In this document: positions 1-7,700 of the stretch, piece by piece
Layout: each line of letters starts with the position of its first letter
How positions within the stretch are numbered: position 1 is the stretch's first letter
NCBI GenBank assembly: GCA_934754425.1
Contig: CAKVIN010000033.1
Span: 1 to 8,364 of the forward strand
DNA length: 8,364 nt
Direction of reading: 5' to 3'
From: an uncultured Candidatus Melainabacteria bacterium
Lineage (GTDB): Bacteria > Cyanobacteriota > Vampirovibrionia > Gastranaerophilales > Gastranaerophilaceae
Notes under the pieces: model-generated
The model's input: only the letters and a program-made list of their open reading frames with translations
Database searches by the model: none
What the model was told of the DNA's origin: nothing
Translations under genes and position numbers: made by a program

Positions 1-44
1 TCCAAAAAATATAATTCCCTTTAAAAATCCCTTTTCCTTTTTCC

Positions 45-77
45 GCCACTTTGAATTCCAAAGTGGCTTTTATTTAT
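45..77 (+). terminator. Rho-independent terminator, + strand
   Basis: A perfect 9-bp inverted repeat, GCCACTTTG (45-53) and CAAAGTGGC (59-67), encloses a 5-nt loop (AATTC). On the + strand it is followed at once by the T-rich stretch TTTTATTTAT (68-77), the classic intrinsic terminator layout. On the minus strand the same hairpin is followed by an A/G-rich run, so it fits poorly as the terminator of the minus-strand genes that end at 96. It most likely ends a + strand gene lying left of the window that converges on rluD. I see nothing else in positions 1-44. Confidence 0.75.
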
Positions 78-95
78 AACAAGACTTTATGTATA

Positions 96-998
96 TTATT
101 CTGTTTCCAGTGCTTTTAAAACTTTTTTAAATTTCTCATCCGGTTCTATCTGTAATGATATCTTTTCTCCTGTTGATGGACGAGGAAATACCAACTTATA
201 AGATTCTAAGACCTGTTCTTCTGTTTTAATTTTCATTTTTCCAAAACCATACAAAGTATCATTATATACCGGATGCCCTATACTAGACATATGTACCCTT
301 ATTTGATGAGTCCTTCCGGTAATCAAATGAATTTCTACTAAAGTTGCATCCTTGAAACGATTCAAAACAGTAACTACAGAAATACTATCTTTTCCACCTT
401 CTAAAATCGACATCTTATGAGGTTGATTCGGATTTCTTCCTATTGGTTTATTGATAACAAAATTGTCTTCTTCAACAATTCCCTTTACAACGGCAAGATA
501 TTTTTTTTCTATTTGACCAGTTTTCATTGCATTAACAAGATATTCATGAGCAAAATTGTTTTTAGCAATCATTAATAAACCGGAAGTATTTCTATCTAAA
601 CGATGCAATATTCCACGACGAAATTCTCCGTTTATATCCGACAAATTCTCACCATACATATATTTTAGAGCATTAACCAGAGTTCCTGAAGTTTCTATAG
701 TTGTCGGATGTGTCAACATGCCGGATGGTTTATTTACCACCAACATATCATTATCTTCCCATATAACTTTAAGCGGAATATTTTCAGGTAAAATTTCTAT
801 TTTGTCAATTATGGGTTCAAATTCTATTAAATCATTTTCTTTTACAATATAAGATGGTTTTACTGCTTTTGAATTAACAAGAATAGAACCCTTTTTTATC
901 TCAGCTTGAATTTTCGCTCGAGATAATTCTTGCATGTAATCAGCAAGAAATACATCTATTCTTATATCTGAAGATAGTTCATCAATTACCAGTTTCAT
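96..998 (-). CDS. rluD: RluD-type 23S rRNA pseudouridine synthase (RluA family)
   Basis: This 300-residue protein should isomerise uridines to pseudouridine in large-subunit rRNA in the cytoplasm; E. coli RluD acts on helix 69 of 23S rRNA. Residues about 12-62 form an S4 RNA-binding domain. The catalytic domain follows, with the family motif HRLDRNTSG at 132-140, whose Asp135 is the expected catalytic nucleophile, and the conserved ITGRTHQIRVH block at 226-236, then GHP at 241-243. Length and domain order are normal for RluC/RluD-like enzymes. The start overlaps the end of lspA by 17 bp and no strong Shine-Dalgarno precedes it, so translation is probably coupled to lspA. The lspA-rluD order is common in bacteria. 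Family assignment is secure; the exact target position (RluD versus RluC or RluA) is inference. Confidence 0.93.
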   Translation of the reverse strand: MKLVIDELSSDIRIDVFLADYMQELSRAKIQAEIKKGSILVNSKAVKPSYIVKENDLIEFEPIIDKIEILPENIPLKVIWEDNDMLVVNKPSGMLTHPTTIETSGTLVNALKYMYGENLSDINGEFRRGILHRLDRNTSGLLMIAKNNFAHEYLVNAMKTGQIEKKYLAVVKGIVEEDNFVINKPIGRNPNQPHKMSILEGGKDSISVVTVLNRFKDATLVEIHLITGRTHQIRVHMSSIGHPVYNDTLYGFGKMKIKTEEQVLESYKLVFPRPSTGEKISLQIEPDEKFKKVLKALETE

Positions 999-1458
999 TG
1001 TTCTTTGAAAAATTATGTTTAATTATTATTACTACGATTGCTAATACGCTTATATTTATAAAAATATCTGATATATTAAAGACCGGAAAATTCATAAAAT
1101 TCAACTTGAAATAATCTCTTACATATCCAAATAATATTCTTTCATACATATTGCAAAAAATACCTGCTATAAGTAAGGATGTCCAAAAATACGCAATAGT
1201 TGATGATTTTTCGGCTTGTTTAATTGCATAAAATATTATTAATACCATTGCAGTAATGGCAAACGACACTAGAAAAAATTTTGAATTTTGTAAAATACTA
1301 AACGCTGCTCCCGTATTCTGAACATAAATCAAATCAAAAAATGGATTATTTGGCATTTTATCAACATAATCATAGACTATATTTGAAGAAAATAAATCAA
1401 TTATTGTGAAAAATATTGTTGATATAAAAAAGTAAATAATCTTATTTATTTTTGTCAT
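982..1458 (-). CDS. lspA: Lipoprotein signal peptidase (signal peptidase II)
   Basis: This 158-residue integral membrane aspartyl protease cleaves the signal peptide from diacylglyceryl-prolipoproteins. Four hydrophobic segments are visible, at about 6-27, 61-79, 88-104 and 130-147. The family signatures are NTGAAFS (48-54), GYVRDYF (111-117) and FPVFNISD (124-131); Asp115 and Asp131 match the catalytic pair. The usual GNxxDR signature reads CNMYER (102-107), so it is slightly divergent: the Gly before Asn is Cys and the Asp is Glu. The start is supported by AGAGG six nucleotides upstream of the ATG, inside the end of the preceding gene. It overlaps both neighbours by 17 bp and is therefore almost certainly co-transcribed with them. 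Length is typical for LspA. Confidence 0.93.
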   Translation of the reverse strand: MTKINKIIYFFISTIFFTIIDLFSSNIVYDYVDKMPNNPFFDLIYVQNTGAAFSILQNSKFFLVSFAITAMVLIIFYAIKQAEKSSTIAYFWTSLLIAGIFCNMYERILFGYVRDYFKLNFMNFPVFNISDIFINISVLAIVVIIIKHNFSKNNETGN

Positions 1459-2305
1459 TATTTTCCTCTTTCACCTCAACCGGAATAACATTAACACGTA
1501 CTATTTTATACCCGAATCCGGTTAAGCTAAGTTTTATATTCAAATCTTCAATGTCAGCTTTTGTTAATCCAATAGAAGCTACTACATATTCATTCACATT
1601 ATCACTATTAGAAATAAAAATGCGTTCTAATATATTATCTTCCGGAAATTTTCGATAAACTTCTTTTGCCGGTTTCTGTGGATATTCAACCTTATCATTT
1701 GCTATAGATGCTATTGCAATAACATTTGTTGGCGGATTAAACTCTAAAGATGCTGTATATTCTTCTCCTGCTTTGATTTTTTCGGGCGCTGTGAGTTTTA
1801 TATCTAAATTTCTTGCATCACCATAAAGCATAGATGTAACTTCTTTTATAACTTCATCAGAAGCAACTTTCCATTTTCCACCATTCTTTTTTAAATGATA
1901 AACACTATCCGCCTCACTTTTTAAAACTCCATCCATTTTGGCAGATATCGGAATATCAGCAGATGAAGTTTCTTCGACGACTACATCCGCCGTATCATCC
2001 TTTACGCTAATAGATTTGATTTTTATACCATAAACAATCTTATCATAACTATTCCAAATATCCTTTACAAGAGATGAATAAGTCTCCAAATTAAATCCAT
2101 CTGAATTTGTGTAATCTTTGTCATATGTAGCTATAAATTTATCAAAATTCGTTTTATTAGCATATTTTACTTGTGAACGTAACAATGATTTTATTTCTCT
2201 TGTATCACGATTAAAAACATTAAAATTCAAGAAATCAAAATGTTCATTCGCATATGTTACATTAACTGATAACAACATTAATAAAGTAATTATATATTTT
2301 TTCAT
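1442..2305 (-). CDS. Exported protein of unknown function, two predicted domains
   Basis: I do not recognise this 287-residue protein. It starts with a clear Sec signal peptide: MKKY, a hydrophobic core at about 5-14, and a likely signal peptidase I site after TYA (residue 19). There is no lipobox cysteine, indeed no cysteine anywhere, so it is not a lipoprotein despite sitting next to lspA. Residues about 35-155 have the look of an NTF2/SnoaL-type cone fold (helical start, then VYHLKKNGGKWKV at 135-147 as the typical last strands). Residues about 165-277 look like a beta-sandwich. Both are judgements from sequence pattern, not established homology. The C-terminus is Lys/Glu/Asn-rich. An in-frame ATG at 2413 would add 36 residues but overlaps the divergent gene's start and spoils the signal peptide, so 2305 is preferred. 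Confidence 0.8.
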   Translation of the reverse strand: MKKYIITLLMLLSVNVTYANEHFDFLNFNVFNRDTREIKSLLRSQVKYANKTNFDKFIATYDKDYTNSDGFNLETYSSLVKDIWNSYDKIVYGIKIKSISVKDDTADVVVEETSSADIPISAKMDGVLKSEADSVYHLKKNGGKWKVASDEVIKEVTSMLYGDARNLDIKLTAPEKIKAGEEYTASLEFNPPTNVIAIASIANDKVEYPQKPAKEVYRKFPEDNILERIFISNSDNVNEYVVASIGLTKADIEDLNIKLSLTGFGYKIVRVNVIPVEVKEENNDKNK

Positions 2306-2311
2306 AAAAAA

Positions 2312-2340
2312 ATTATACCCTAAAATAAATAAAACTTGAA
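2312..2340 (-). promoter_or_regulatory. Candidate promoter for the exported-protein/lspA/rluD block
   Basis: On the minus strand a consensus -10 TATAAT lies at 2317-2312. Seventeen bases upstream is a poor -35 match, TTCAAG (2340-2335). The -10 ends only six T residues before the ATG at 2305, so a normal start would fall at or next to the initiation codon, giving a leaderless or nearly leaderless mRNA. The only Shine-Dalgarno-like element, AGGG at 2321-2318, is 12 nt from the ATG and overlaps the promoter spacer. The hexamer may be a chance AT-rich match. Confidence 0.35.
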
Positions 2341-2357
2341 TAATACAAACAAATGAC

Positions 2358-2386
2358 TTACTTTTTTTTAAAATATGTGGTACAAT
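2358..2386 (+). promoter_or_regulatory. Candidate extended -10 promoter for the receiver/sda operon
   Basis: TGGTACAAT at 2378-2386 matches an extended -10 element (TGn followed by TACAAT, one mismatch from TATAAT). The -35 region 17 bp upstream (TTACTT, 2358-2363) is poor, which is usual for extended -10 promoters. A start near 2393 would leave a leader of about 19 nt containing the strong Shine-Dalgarno AGGAG at 2402-2406, five nucleotides from the ATG. Confidence 0.5.
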
Positions 2387-2411
2387 TGACGACATAATTA
2401 TAGGAGTTTGC

Positions 2412-3023
2412 ATGCCAAATATTGATTTAGATGACGAGTTTTTGGAATTATTTTACAATGTTACCAATTCCAGACCACCCAAAGACGTTAGTCTTTTAGA
2501 CTTAAAAAAACAACTTATTGAAATAGTTGATACCTTAAAAGAACTGAACAATTGCGCAAAAAAACCAATTTACAGCAAGGCTTTTGGCGAAGAACCAGTA
2601 GTTCAAGAAGACGAAACACCGGCCATGTTAGTAGTTGATGATTTGGGAGTAATTACTTATCAGCTAAAAGTTCTTTTATCACAATTTGACTATGATATAG
2701 ATTGTTCACAAGAAATATATGATGCTGTTGCAAAATATAAAAAGAGAAAATACAAATATATAATAATGGATTTATTCATTCCTACAGAGCGTGAAGGTTT
2801 TATATTACTTACCGAACTAAAAAAAATGGCAATTGCAAACGATACAAATACCGTTATCGGTGTTATTACAGCTTCTCCAAGAAAAGAAATTGAAAACCAA
2901 TGTAAACTTCGTGGAGCAGATTTTTTCTTGGAAAAAAACAGTGATTGGCAAAAATCTCTTGTTAGTACTATTAAAAAATATATTGATGCCGAAAATGGCG
3001 ACATTGACGACGAGGATTATTAA
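2412..3023 (+). CDS. Single-domain response regulator (REC) with N-terminal extension
   Basis: This 203-residue cytoplasmic protein has a receiver domain at about 70-193. The key residues are present: the acidic pair Asp76-Asp77, the phospho-acceptor Asp120 in IIMDLFIP (117-124), Thr153 in VITAS and Lys175 in FFLEKN. It should therefore be phosphorylatable by a histidine kinase. No DNA-binding or enzymatic output domain follows; the C-terminus is a short acidic tail (194-203). The first 68 residues are a separate mostly helical extension, including a likely amphipathic helix at about 27-47, with no family I can name. No kinase gene is in the window. Its stop is 3 bp before sdaAB, so the two are probably co-transcribed. 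Start is set by AGGAG five nucleotides upstream. Output probably works by protein-protein contact; partner unknown. Confidence 0.88.
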   Translation: MPNIDLDDEFLELFYNVTNSRPPKDVSLLDLKKQLIEIVDTLKELNNCAKKPIYSKAFGEEPVVQEDETPAMLVVDDLGVITYQLKVLLSQFDYDIDCSQEIYDAVAKYKKRKYKYIIMDLFIPTEREGFILLTELKKMAIANDTNTVIGVITASPRKEIENQCKLRGADFFLEKNSDWQKSLVSTIKKYIDAENGDIDDEDY

Positions 3024-3026
3024 CAA

Positions 3027-3683
3027 ATGGAACAAAAATCTATATTCTCTGTTATATCACCAATTATGGTTGGTCCTTCAAGTTCTCATACCGCAGGTGC
3101 CGTCAGACTAGGTTTAATGGCACGTAACATCTATAAAAATCGTTTTTCAAAAGTGCAATTTACATTATACAACTCTTTTGCAACAACAGGTTTCGGACAC
3201 GGTACAGATAAAGGCTTACTAGCCGGAGTTCTGGGATATTCTGTAGATGATGCACTTATTAAAGATATTTTCACAAATATTGGCAACAAAGTTGAATACT
3301 CATATAATTACGTTCAAGATATTTCCAGACATCCAAATTCTGTAGATATAAGATTTGATGATAAAATGACTATTTCCGGTGATTCCGTAGGTGCAGGTGA
3401 AATAAGAATAAATAGCATAGATGGTTTTTCTGTTGATATTGACGGTAGTTATGATACATTGCTATTAATGTATAAAGATCGCCCCGGCATGATATCAAAA
3501 GTCAGTGAAATCATTCAAAAACAAAAAGTTAATATAGCATCACTCCACTGCGACAGAAATTCAAAAGGTGGAATAGCTTCTATGTATATTGCGCTTGATA
3601 TTCCGCTTGGAGATGATATTGTAGAAAAAGTTAAAAAAATTGATGATGTATTTTTTGTTACAAATATTAGGAAGTTAAAATAA
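3027..3683 (+). CDS. sdaAB: L-serine dehydratase, iron-sulfur type, beta subunit
   Basis: This is the 218-residue beta chain of the [4Fe-4S] L-serine dehydratase, which with the alpha chain deaminates L-serine to pyruvate and ammonia in the cytoplasm. The N-terminal domain carries the family signatures GPSSSHTAG (16-24), GHGTDKG (57-63) and SVGAGEI (120-126). An ACT domain follows at about 144-218, starting LLLMYKDRPGMISKVSEI; in this family it is thought to sense or bind serine. Length is normal. A GAGG Shine-Dalgarno (3012-3015) lies inside the end of the receiver gene, ten nucleotides from the ATG. The stop overlaps the sdaAA start by one base (TAATG), the usual arrangement for coupled production of the two chains. 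Confidence 0.95.
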   Translation: MEQKSIFSVISPIMVGPSSSHTAGAVRLGLMARNIYKNRFSKVQFTLYNSFATTGFGHGTDKGLLAGVLGYSVDDALIKDIFTNIGNKVEYSYNYVQDISRHPNSVDIRFDDKMTISGDSVGAGEIRINSIDGFSVDIDGSYDTLLLMYKDRPGMISKVSEIIQKQKVNIASLHCDRNSKGGIASMYIALDIPLGDDIVEKVKKIDDVFFVTNIRKLK

Positions 3684-4567
3684 TGTCAATATTGTCGTTT
3701 AATGAATTAATAGAAAAAAGTATTAAGGAAAACAAGGCTATTTATGAAATCGCTTTAGATGAAGAAAAATTTCTCACAGACGATGTAATTGAAGTTATTC
3801 GTTTAAGAGTTTTAGAAAATTTAATAGCAATGCGAGAAGCAATAAAAATCGGACTTACTTCTAACGAAAAAGCTATTAGCGGATGGTGTGGGGATGATTG
3901 TGTTAAATTGGTTGAGCGATTTAAAAATAAACCATCATTATTTGGCAAACTTTTTGAAAAAATTATCACATACGCTTTGGCAACTGCAGAAGAAAATTTA
4001 AGGATGGGAAGAATTGTAGCTTGTCCTACCGCAGGTTCTTGCGGAATCGTTCCTTCTGTTATAGTAGCTGTTTCTGAAGAAAGAAAAATTCCTGAAGTTG
4101 AGCAAGTTAATGGACTTTTGACGGCTGGAATTGTGGGGTTAATTGTTTCTAATAAAGTTCAACTTGCCGGTGCAGTGGCTGGTTGTCAAGCTGAATGTGG
4201 TGTTGCTTCGGCTATGGCTGCTGCAGCTTTAACTCAAATGTTAGGCGGAACTACTTCTGAAATTATAAATGCAGCGGCTTTGGCGCTTAAAAATATCCTT
4301 GGTTTAACCTGTGATCCAGTTTGTGGTTTAGTTGAAGTGCCTTGTATTAAACGTAATGCCTTTCTGGCAATACATGCTGTTACAGCTTCGGAATTAGCAC
4401 TTTGCGGAGTTGAAAGTAAAATTCCAATAGACGAAATTGTTGATACATTAAAAGTTACAGGACAACTTATGTCACCATTATTGAAAGAAACTTCTCAAGG
4501 TGGATTAGCAAAAACAAAAACTGCATTGAAGTTGGAAAAGAAACTCTTTAAAAACAATAGTCACTAA
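3683..4567 (+). CDS. sdaAA: L-serine dehydratase, iron-sulfur type, alpha subunit
   Basis: This 294-residue catalytic chain holds the [4Fe-4S] cluster that binds and activates L-serine for dehydration to pyruvate and ammonia. Visible signatures are ACPTAGSCGIVPS (113-125), GCQAECGVASAMAAAA (167-182) and LTCDPVCGLVEVPC (208-221). Cys168, Cys210 and Cys221 have the spacing (42, 11) I recall for the three cluster cysteines of the Legionella single-chain enzyme and are the likely ligands. Cys172 and Cys214 are extra cysteines beside them. The start is preceded by AGGAAG (3669-3674), eight nucleotides away. Such enzymes are inactivated by oxygen, consistent with an anaerobic host. No convincing terminator follows the stop. 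Confidence 0.95.
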   Translation: MSILSFNELIEKSIKENKAIYEIALDEEKFLTDDVIEVIRLRVLENLIAMREAIKIGLTSNEKAISGWCGDDCVKLVERFKNKPSLFGKLFEKIITYALATAEENLRMGRIVACPTAGSCGIVPSVIVAVSEERKIPEVEQVNGLLTAGIVGLIVSNKVQLAGAVAGCQAECGVASAMAAAALTQMLGGTTSEIINAAALALKNILGLTCDPVCGLVEVPCIKRNAFLAIHAVTASELALCGVESKIPIDEIVDTLKVTGQLMSPLLKETSQGGLAKTKTALKLEKKLFKNNSH

Positions 4568-4579
4568 TATAAAAACCTA

Positions 4580-4608
4580 TTGCATTCAAAAAAAAATTGT
4601 GTCATAAT
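4580..4608 (+). promoter_or_regulatory. Promoter for the SNF2-family gene
   Basis: TTGCAT (4580-4585), a 17-bp spacer and CATAAT (4603-4608) preceded by TGT (4600-4602) give a sigma-70-type promoter with an extended -10. Transcription would start near 4615, leaving a leader of about 145 nt before the ATG at 4761. It lies just downstream of sdaAA and makes the SNF2 gene a separate transcription unit, although readthrough from the sda operon remains possible. Confidence 0.62.
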
Positions 4609-4614
4609 TTAACT

Positions 4615-4760
4615 AAGGTTGGGAGCCGTTAATTAGATGGAGTAAGTGAGTCTATTCTATTTGATTATGTCTTTTGTTTCTTCAATTTATTACAGTAAGA
4701 AGTTAAAAGTTTGAAACCAACTGAGCCGTAACGTAAAAAAAGGATGAGTACCTCACATTC
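4615..4760 (+). promoter_or_regulatory. Long 5' leader of the SNF2-family mRNA, possible regulatory region
   Basis: The leader is long for this compact region. The 7-mer GAGCCGT occurs twice, exactly 100 bp apart (4623-4629 and 4723-4729). GGTTGG (4617-4622) could pair with CCAACT (4717-4722), closing a large loop. A 15-codon frame (4667-4714) has no Shine-Dalgarno. A six-codon frame (4744-4764, MSTSHS) ends in TGA overlapping the SNF2 start as ATGA. The only ribosome-binding-like sequence is AAGGATGAG (4740-4748), whose end is 12 nt from the SNF2 ATG. I recognise no known riboswitch class. Confidence 0.3.
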
Positions 4761-7700
4761 ATGAGCGAATTTAAGTTTAATTATGATTTCTTGAAAAAGA
4801 ATGCGACACCCGGTAGTTGGAGACGCGGGTATGAATATTATCAAAAGGATATGATTCTTGAATCTTACCCTGAAAAAAACTTTTTTAAAGGTAAGGTTAA
4901 AGGAAATTATCAAGATTTTTATGTGACAGATTTAATTTTTAAAAAGAATAAAATCGAAGCAAGATGCAATTGCCCTTTAAAAGAAGAATGGTGCAAACAT
5001 TCTGTTGCTATTGCGCTTAAAGCAATAGAAGAGGGTGCTTATGAAAGTTGGATGCAAGAAAAATATGGTGTGATGCCGGATATTTCTGATGTTGCAACTG
5101 AATTGGAAGTTGCTCCAAAAGGTAGCTACATATTTCACTTTAATCCTAAAAGACGCCAAAACTTTTTCTCAATCCTTGTGCGTGATAGAGCAACAAATAA
5201 GATTGTCCGCTCTTTAGAAAATATTTTACGAGCATTAATTGATGTTCAAAAAAATGATCCAAATTTTGAACTAAATGATGCACAAAAAGCTGAATTAGCA
5301 CTATTCCAAACATTGTTAAAAATTTCTAAACAAGATAAAAAAGCCGGTTGGTATGATATACCTATTACAAAATTTGCACCAGTTTTTCCATTGATGGCAG
5401 AACTTGAAGAAGTTCTTGATGAAAAAACTAAAGAAAGAATACAATTTACTGATAATATGTGGAGTCTTAACCTCGATGTTTCAACAACAAGTATCAACGG
5501 TGCGACTAACATAGTTTTAGAATTATTCTGGACAAGACCTGACAAAGAAGGTATTATTCCATTTGAAGAAGTTAAGTATTTTTCTAGACAAATAAAATGG
5601 GGAAGGTATAAAAATATAATTTTCCCTATAAATATTGCGATGAATGAACTTCCTCAAAGTATTATTAAATCAACATTTACAGACTTAAAAGAAGCTGATG
5701 GTGGGAAATTCGTTTATGAAGATTTGCCACATTTACAAGAAATAATGAATGTTTCTATTGCGGAAAATATTAGCAAATTGCTTCTTGAACACAAACCACC
5801 AATTAACGTAGTAACACTTGGCATTGATTATGATCAGTCGCTTAAAGCTTCATTAGAATTCGACTATTCAGGAGTAAGAGTACCTTATACAAAAAGTAAA
5901 GACAAATCTCCTTATTTGTCAGTAAAAAGTCAAGAAGAAGATGGACTTGTTTACTGGATTAAAAGAGATTATGAACATGAACAAATGGCATATAATATGT
6001 TGCTTGCATGTAAATTTGTTCCAATGCAAACAAACAATTTGGCATTAGAAAAAGAAAACGCTATTGATTTTTATAATTATTATATTAAACAAGCCGGTGA
6101 TGATTGGAAGTTTGAAGAACATGATGATATGAATTTCTTTAAACTTATTGAAGAACCATTCAAAATGTGTGCAAAAATAGACTTTTCTGAAGAATCTGCT
6201 GATAGTATGGAAATTCAAATTTATGGTCAAATCGGTGATGAAATCATAAACTTTGATGAAATTTATGACACTATACAAAGTGGTGAAAAGTATGCAAGAG
6301 TTAGGAGTCTAGGATTTGTAGAGTATCCGGCGCAAAATATTTACCAAATTATGCGTTCATTCAACTCGTTTGATGCATACAGAAACAATGAAAATAAATT
6401 TTTAGTAAAAACATATCGTGTTGGTTTGATAACAGAACTTAAAAACCAAGGCTTTGAGCTTGTTATGAGTGACAAGTTCAAAGGTTTCTGGGAACAAATA
6501 TCAACATTTTCAACTACCTCTGACGGAGTTGAAATCCCAAGTGGAGTTAACGCAGAATTTCGTGAATATCAGGTTAAAGGTTTCCACTGGTTATGGTTCT
6601 TGTATCAATATGGTTTAAACGGAATTCTAGCAGATGATATGGGGCTTGGTAAGACGCTTCAAGCTTTGAGTCTATTACAAAAAGCTAAAGAAGTTGATGG
6701 ACCACAGCCAACATTAGTTATTGCACCAACAACAGTCGTGTTTAACTGGGAAGCTGAAATTCAAAAATTTACACCGGAATTGTCTTGTCTGAAATTATCT
6801 GGTCCGGAAAGAAAAACTCTATTTAAACACATACCGGAATATGATATTGTTATTACAAGTTACGCTTTAGTAAGACGTGATATAGCAAAGCTTAAGAAAT
6901 TTAATTTCAGATACATTATATTAGATGAATCTCAGAATATTAAAAATGCAATCTCGCAAACAGCACAAGCTGTTAAAGAATTGCAATCTGACCATAAACT
7001 TGCACTTTCTGGTACTCCAATAGAAAACAAATTGGAAGAACTTTGGTCAGTATTTGATTTCTTAATGCCAGGGTTCTTGTTTAATGTTGCAGAATTCAAC
7101 TATAGATACGTAACTCCGATTATGGAACGTCAAGATAAAACAGTTGAAAAACGATTAAAACTGCAAATATTCCCATTTATCTTAAGACGTATGAAACGTG
7201 ACGTTGCAAAAGATTTACCGGATAAAGTTGAAAACATGGCTTACTGTGAACTTACTGACGAACAGCGTGATTTTTATCTCGAAGTTTTGGATAGTACAAA
7301 AGAAGAATTATTCAAGAGTATTGAACTTAACGGACTTGAAAAAAGCCGTATGTCAATTTTCTCGGCTCTTCTTAGACTTCGTCAAATTTGTTGTCACCCT
7401 AAACTCTACGACAAAGAGCATGTTAAAGGTGTTATAAAATCCGGCAAATTTGAATACTTAAAAGGTATGTTAGAGCAAATTATTCAAGAAAAACACAGAG
7501 TATTATTGTTTAGCCAATTTGTAGACATGCTTGATATAATAAAAGGTTGGTTACAACGTGAAGGTATTCCTTATGAATACTTAACAGGTAAGACAAAAGA
7601 CCGTCAAGCTGCTGTTGAAAACTTTAACAGTAATCCAAATATTCCGATATTCTTGATTAGTTTGAAAGCCGGCGGTACAGGTTTGAACTTAACCGGTGCT

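Noticed and set aside
2306..2413. An earlier in-frame ATG at 2413 that would extend the exported protein by 36 residues.
   Set aside because: It overlaps the start codon of the divergent receiver gene, lacks a ribosome site, and would bury an excellent signal peptide that begins at 2305.
4555..4582. Inverted repeat CAATAG...CTATTG after sdaAA as a terminator.
   Set aside because: Only 6 AT-rich base pairs with a 16-nt loop, followed by an A-run rather than a T-run on the transcribed strand.
4667..4714. A 15-codon frame in the SNF2 leader as a leader-peptide gene.
   Set aside because: There is no Shine-Dalgarno and no run of regulatory codons or attenuator-like hairpin after it, so it is kept only as a note in the leader entry.
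4665..4913. A minus-strand open frame across the SNF2 leader and start.
   Set aside because: It overlaps the promoter-proximal part of a certain gene, has no recognisable domain, and its composition is that of antisense of coding DNA.
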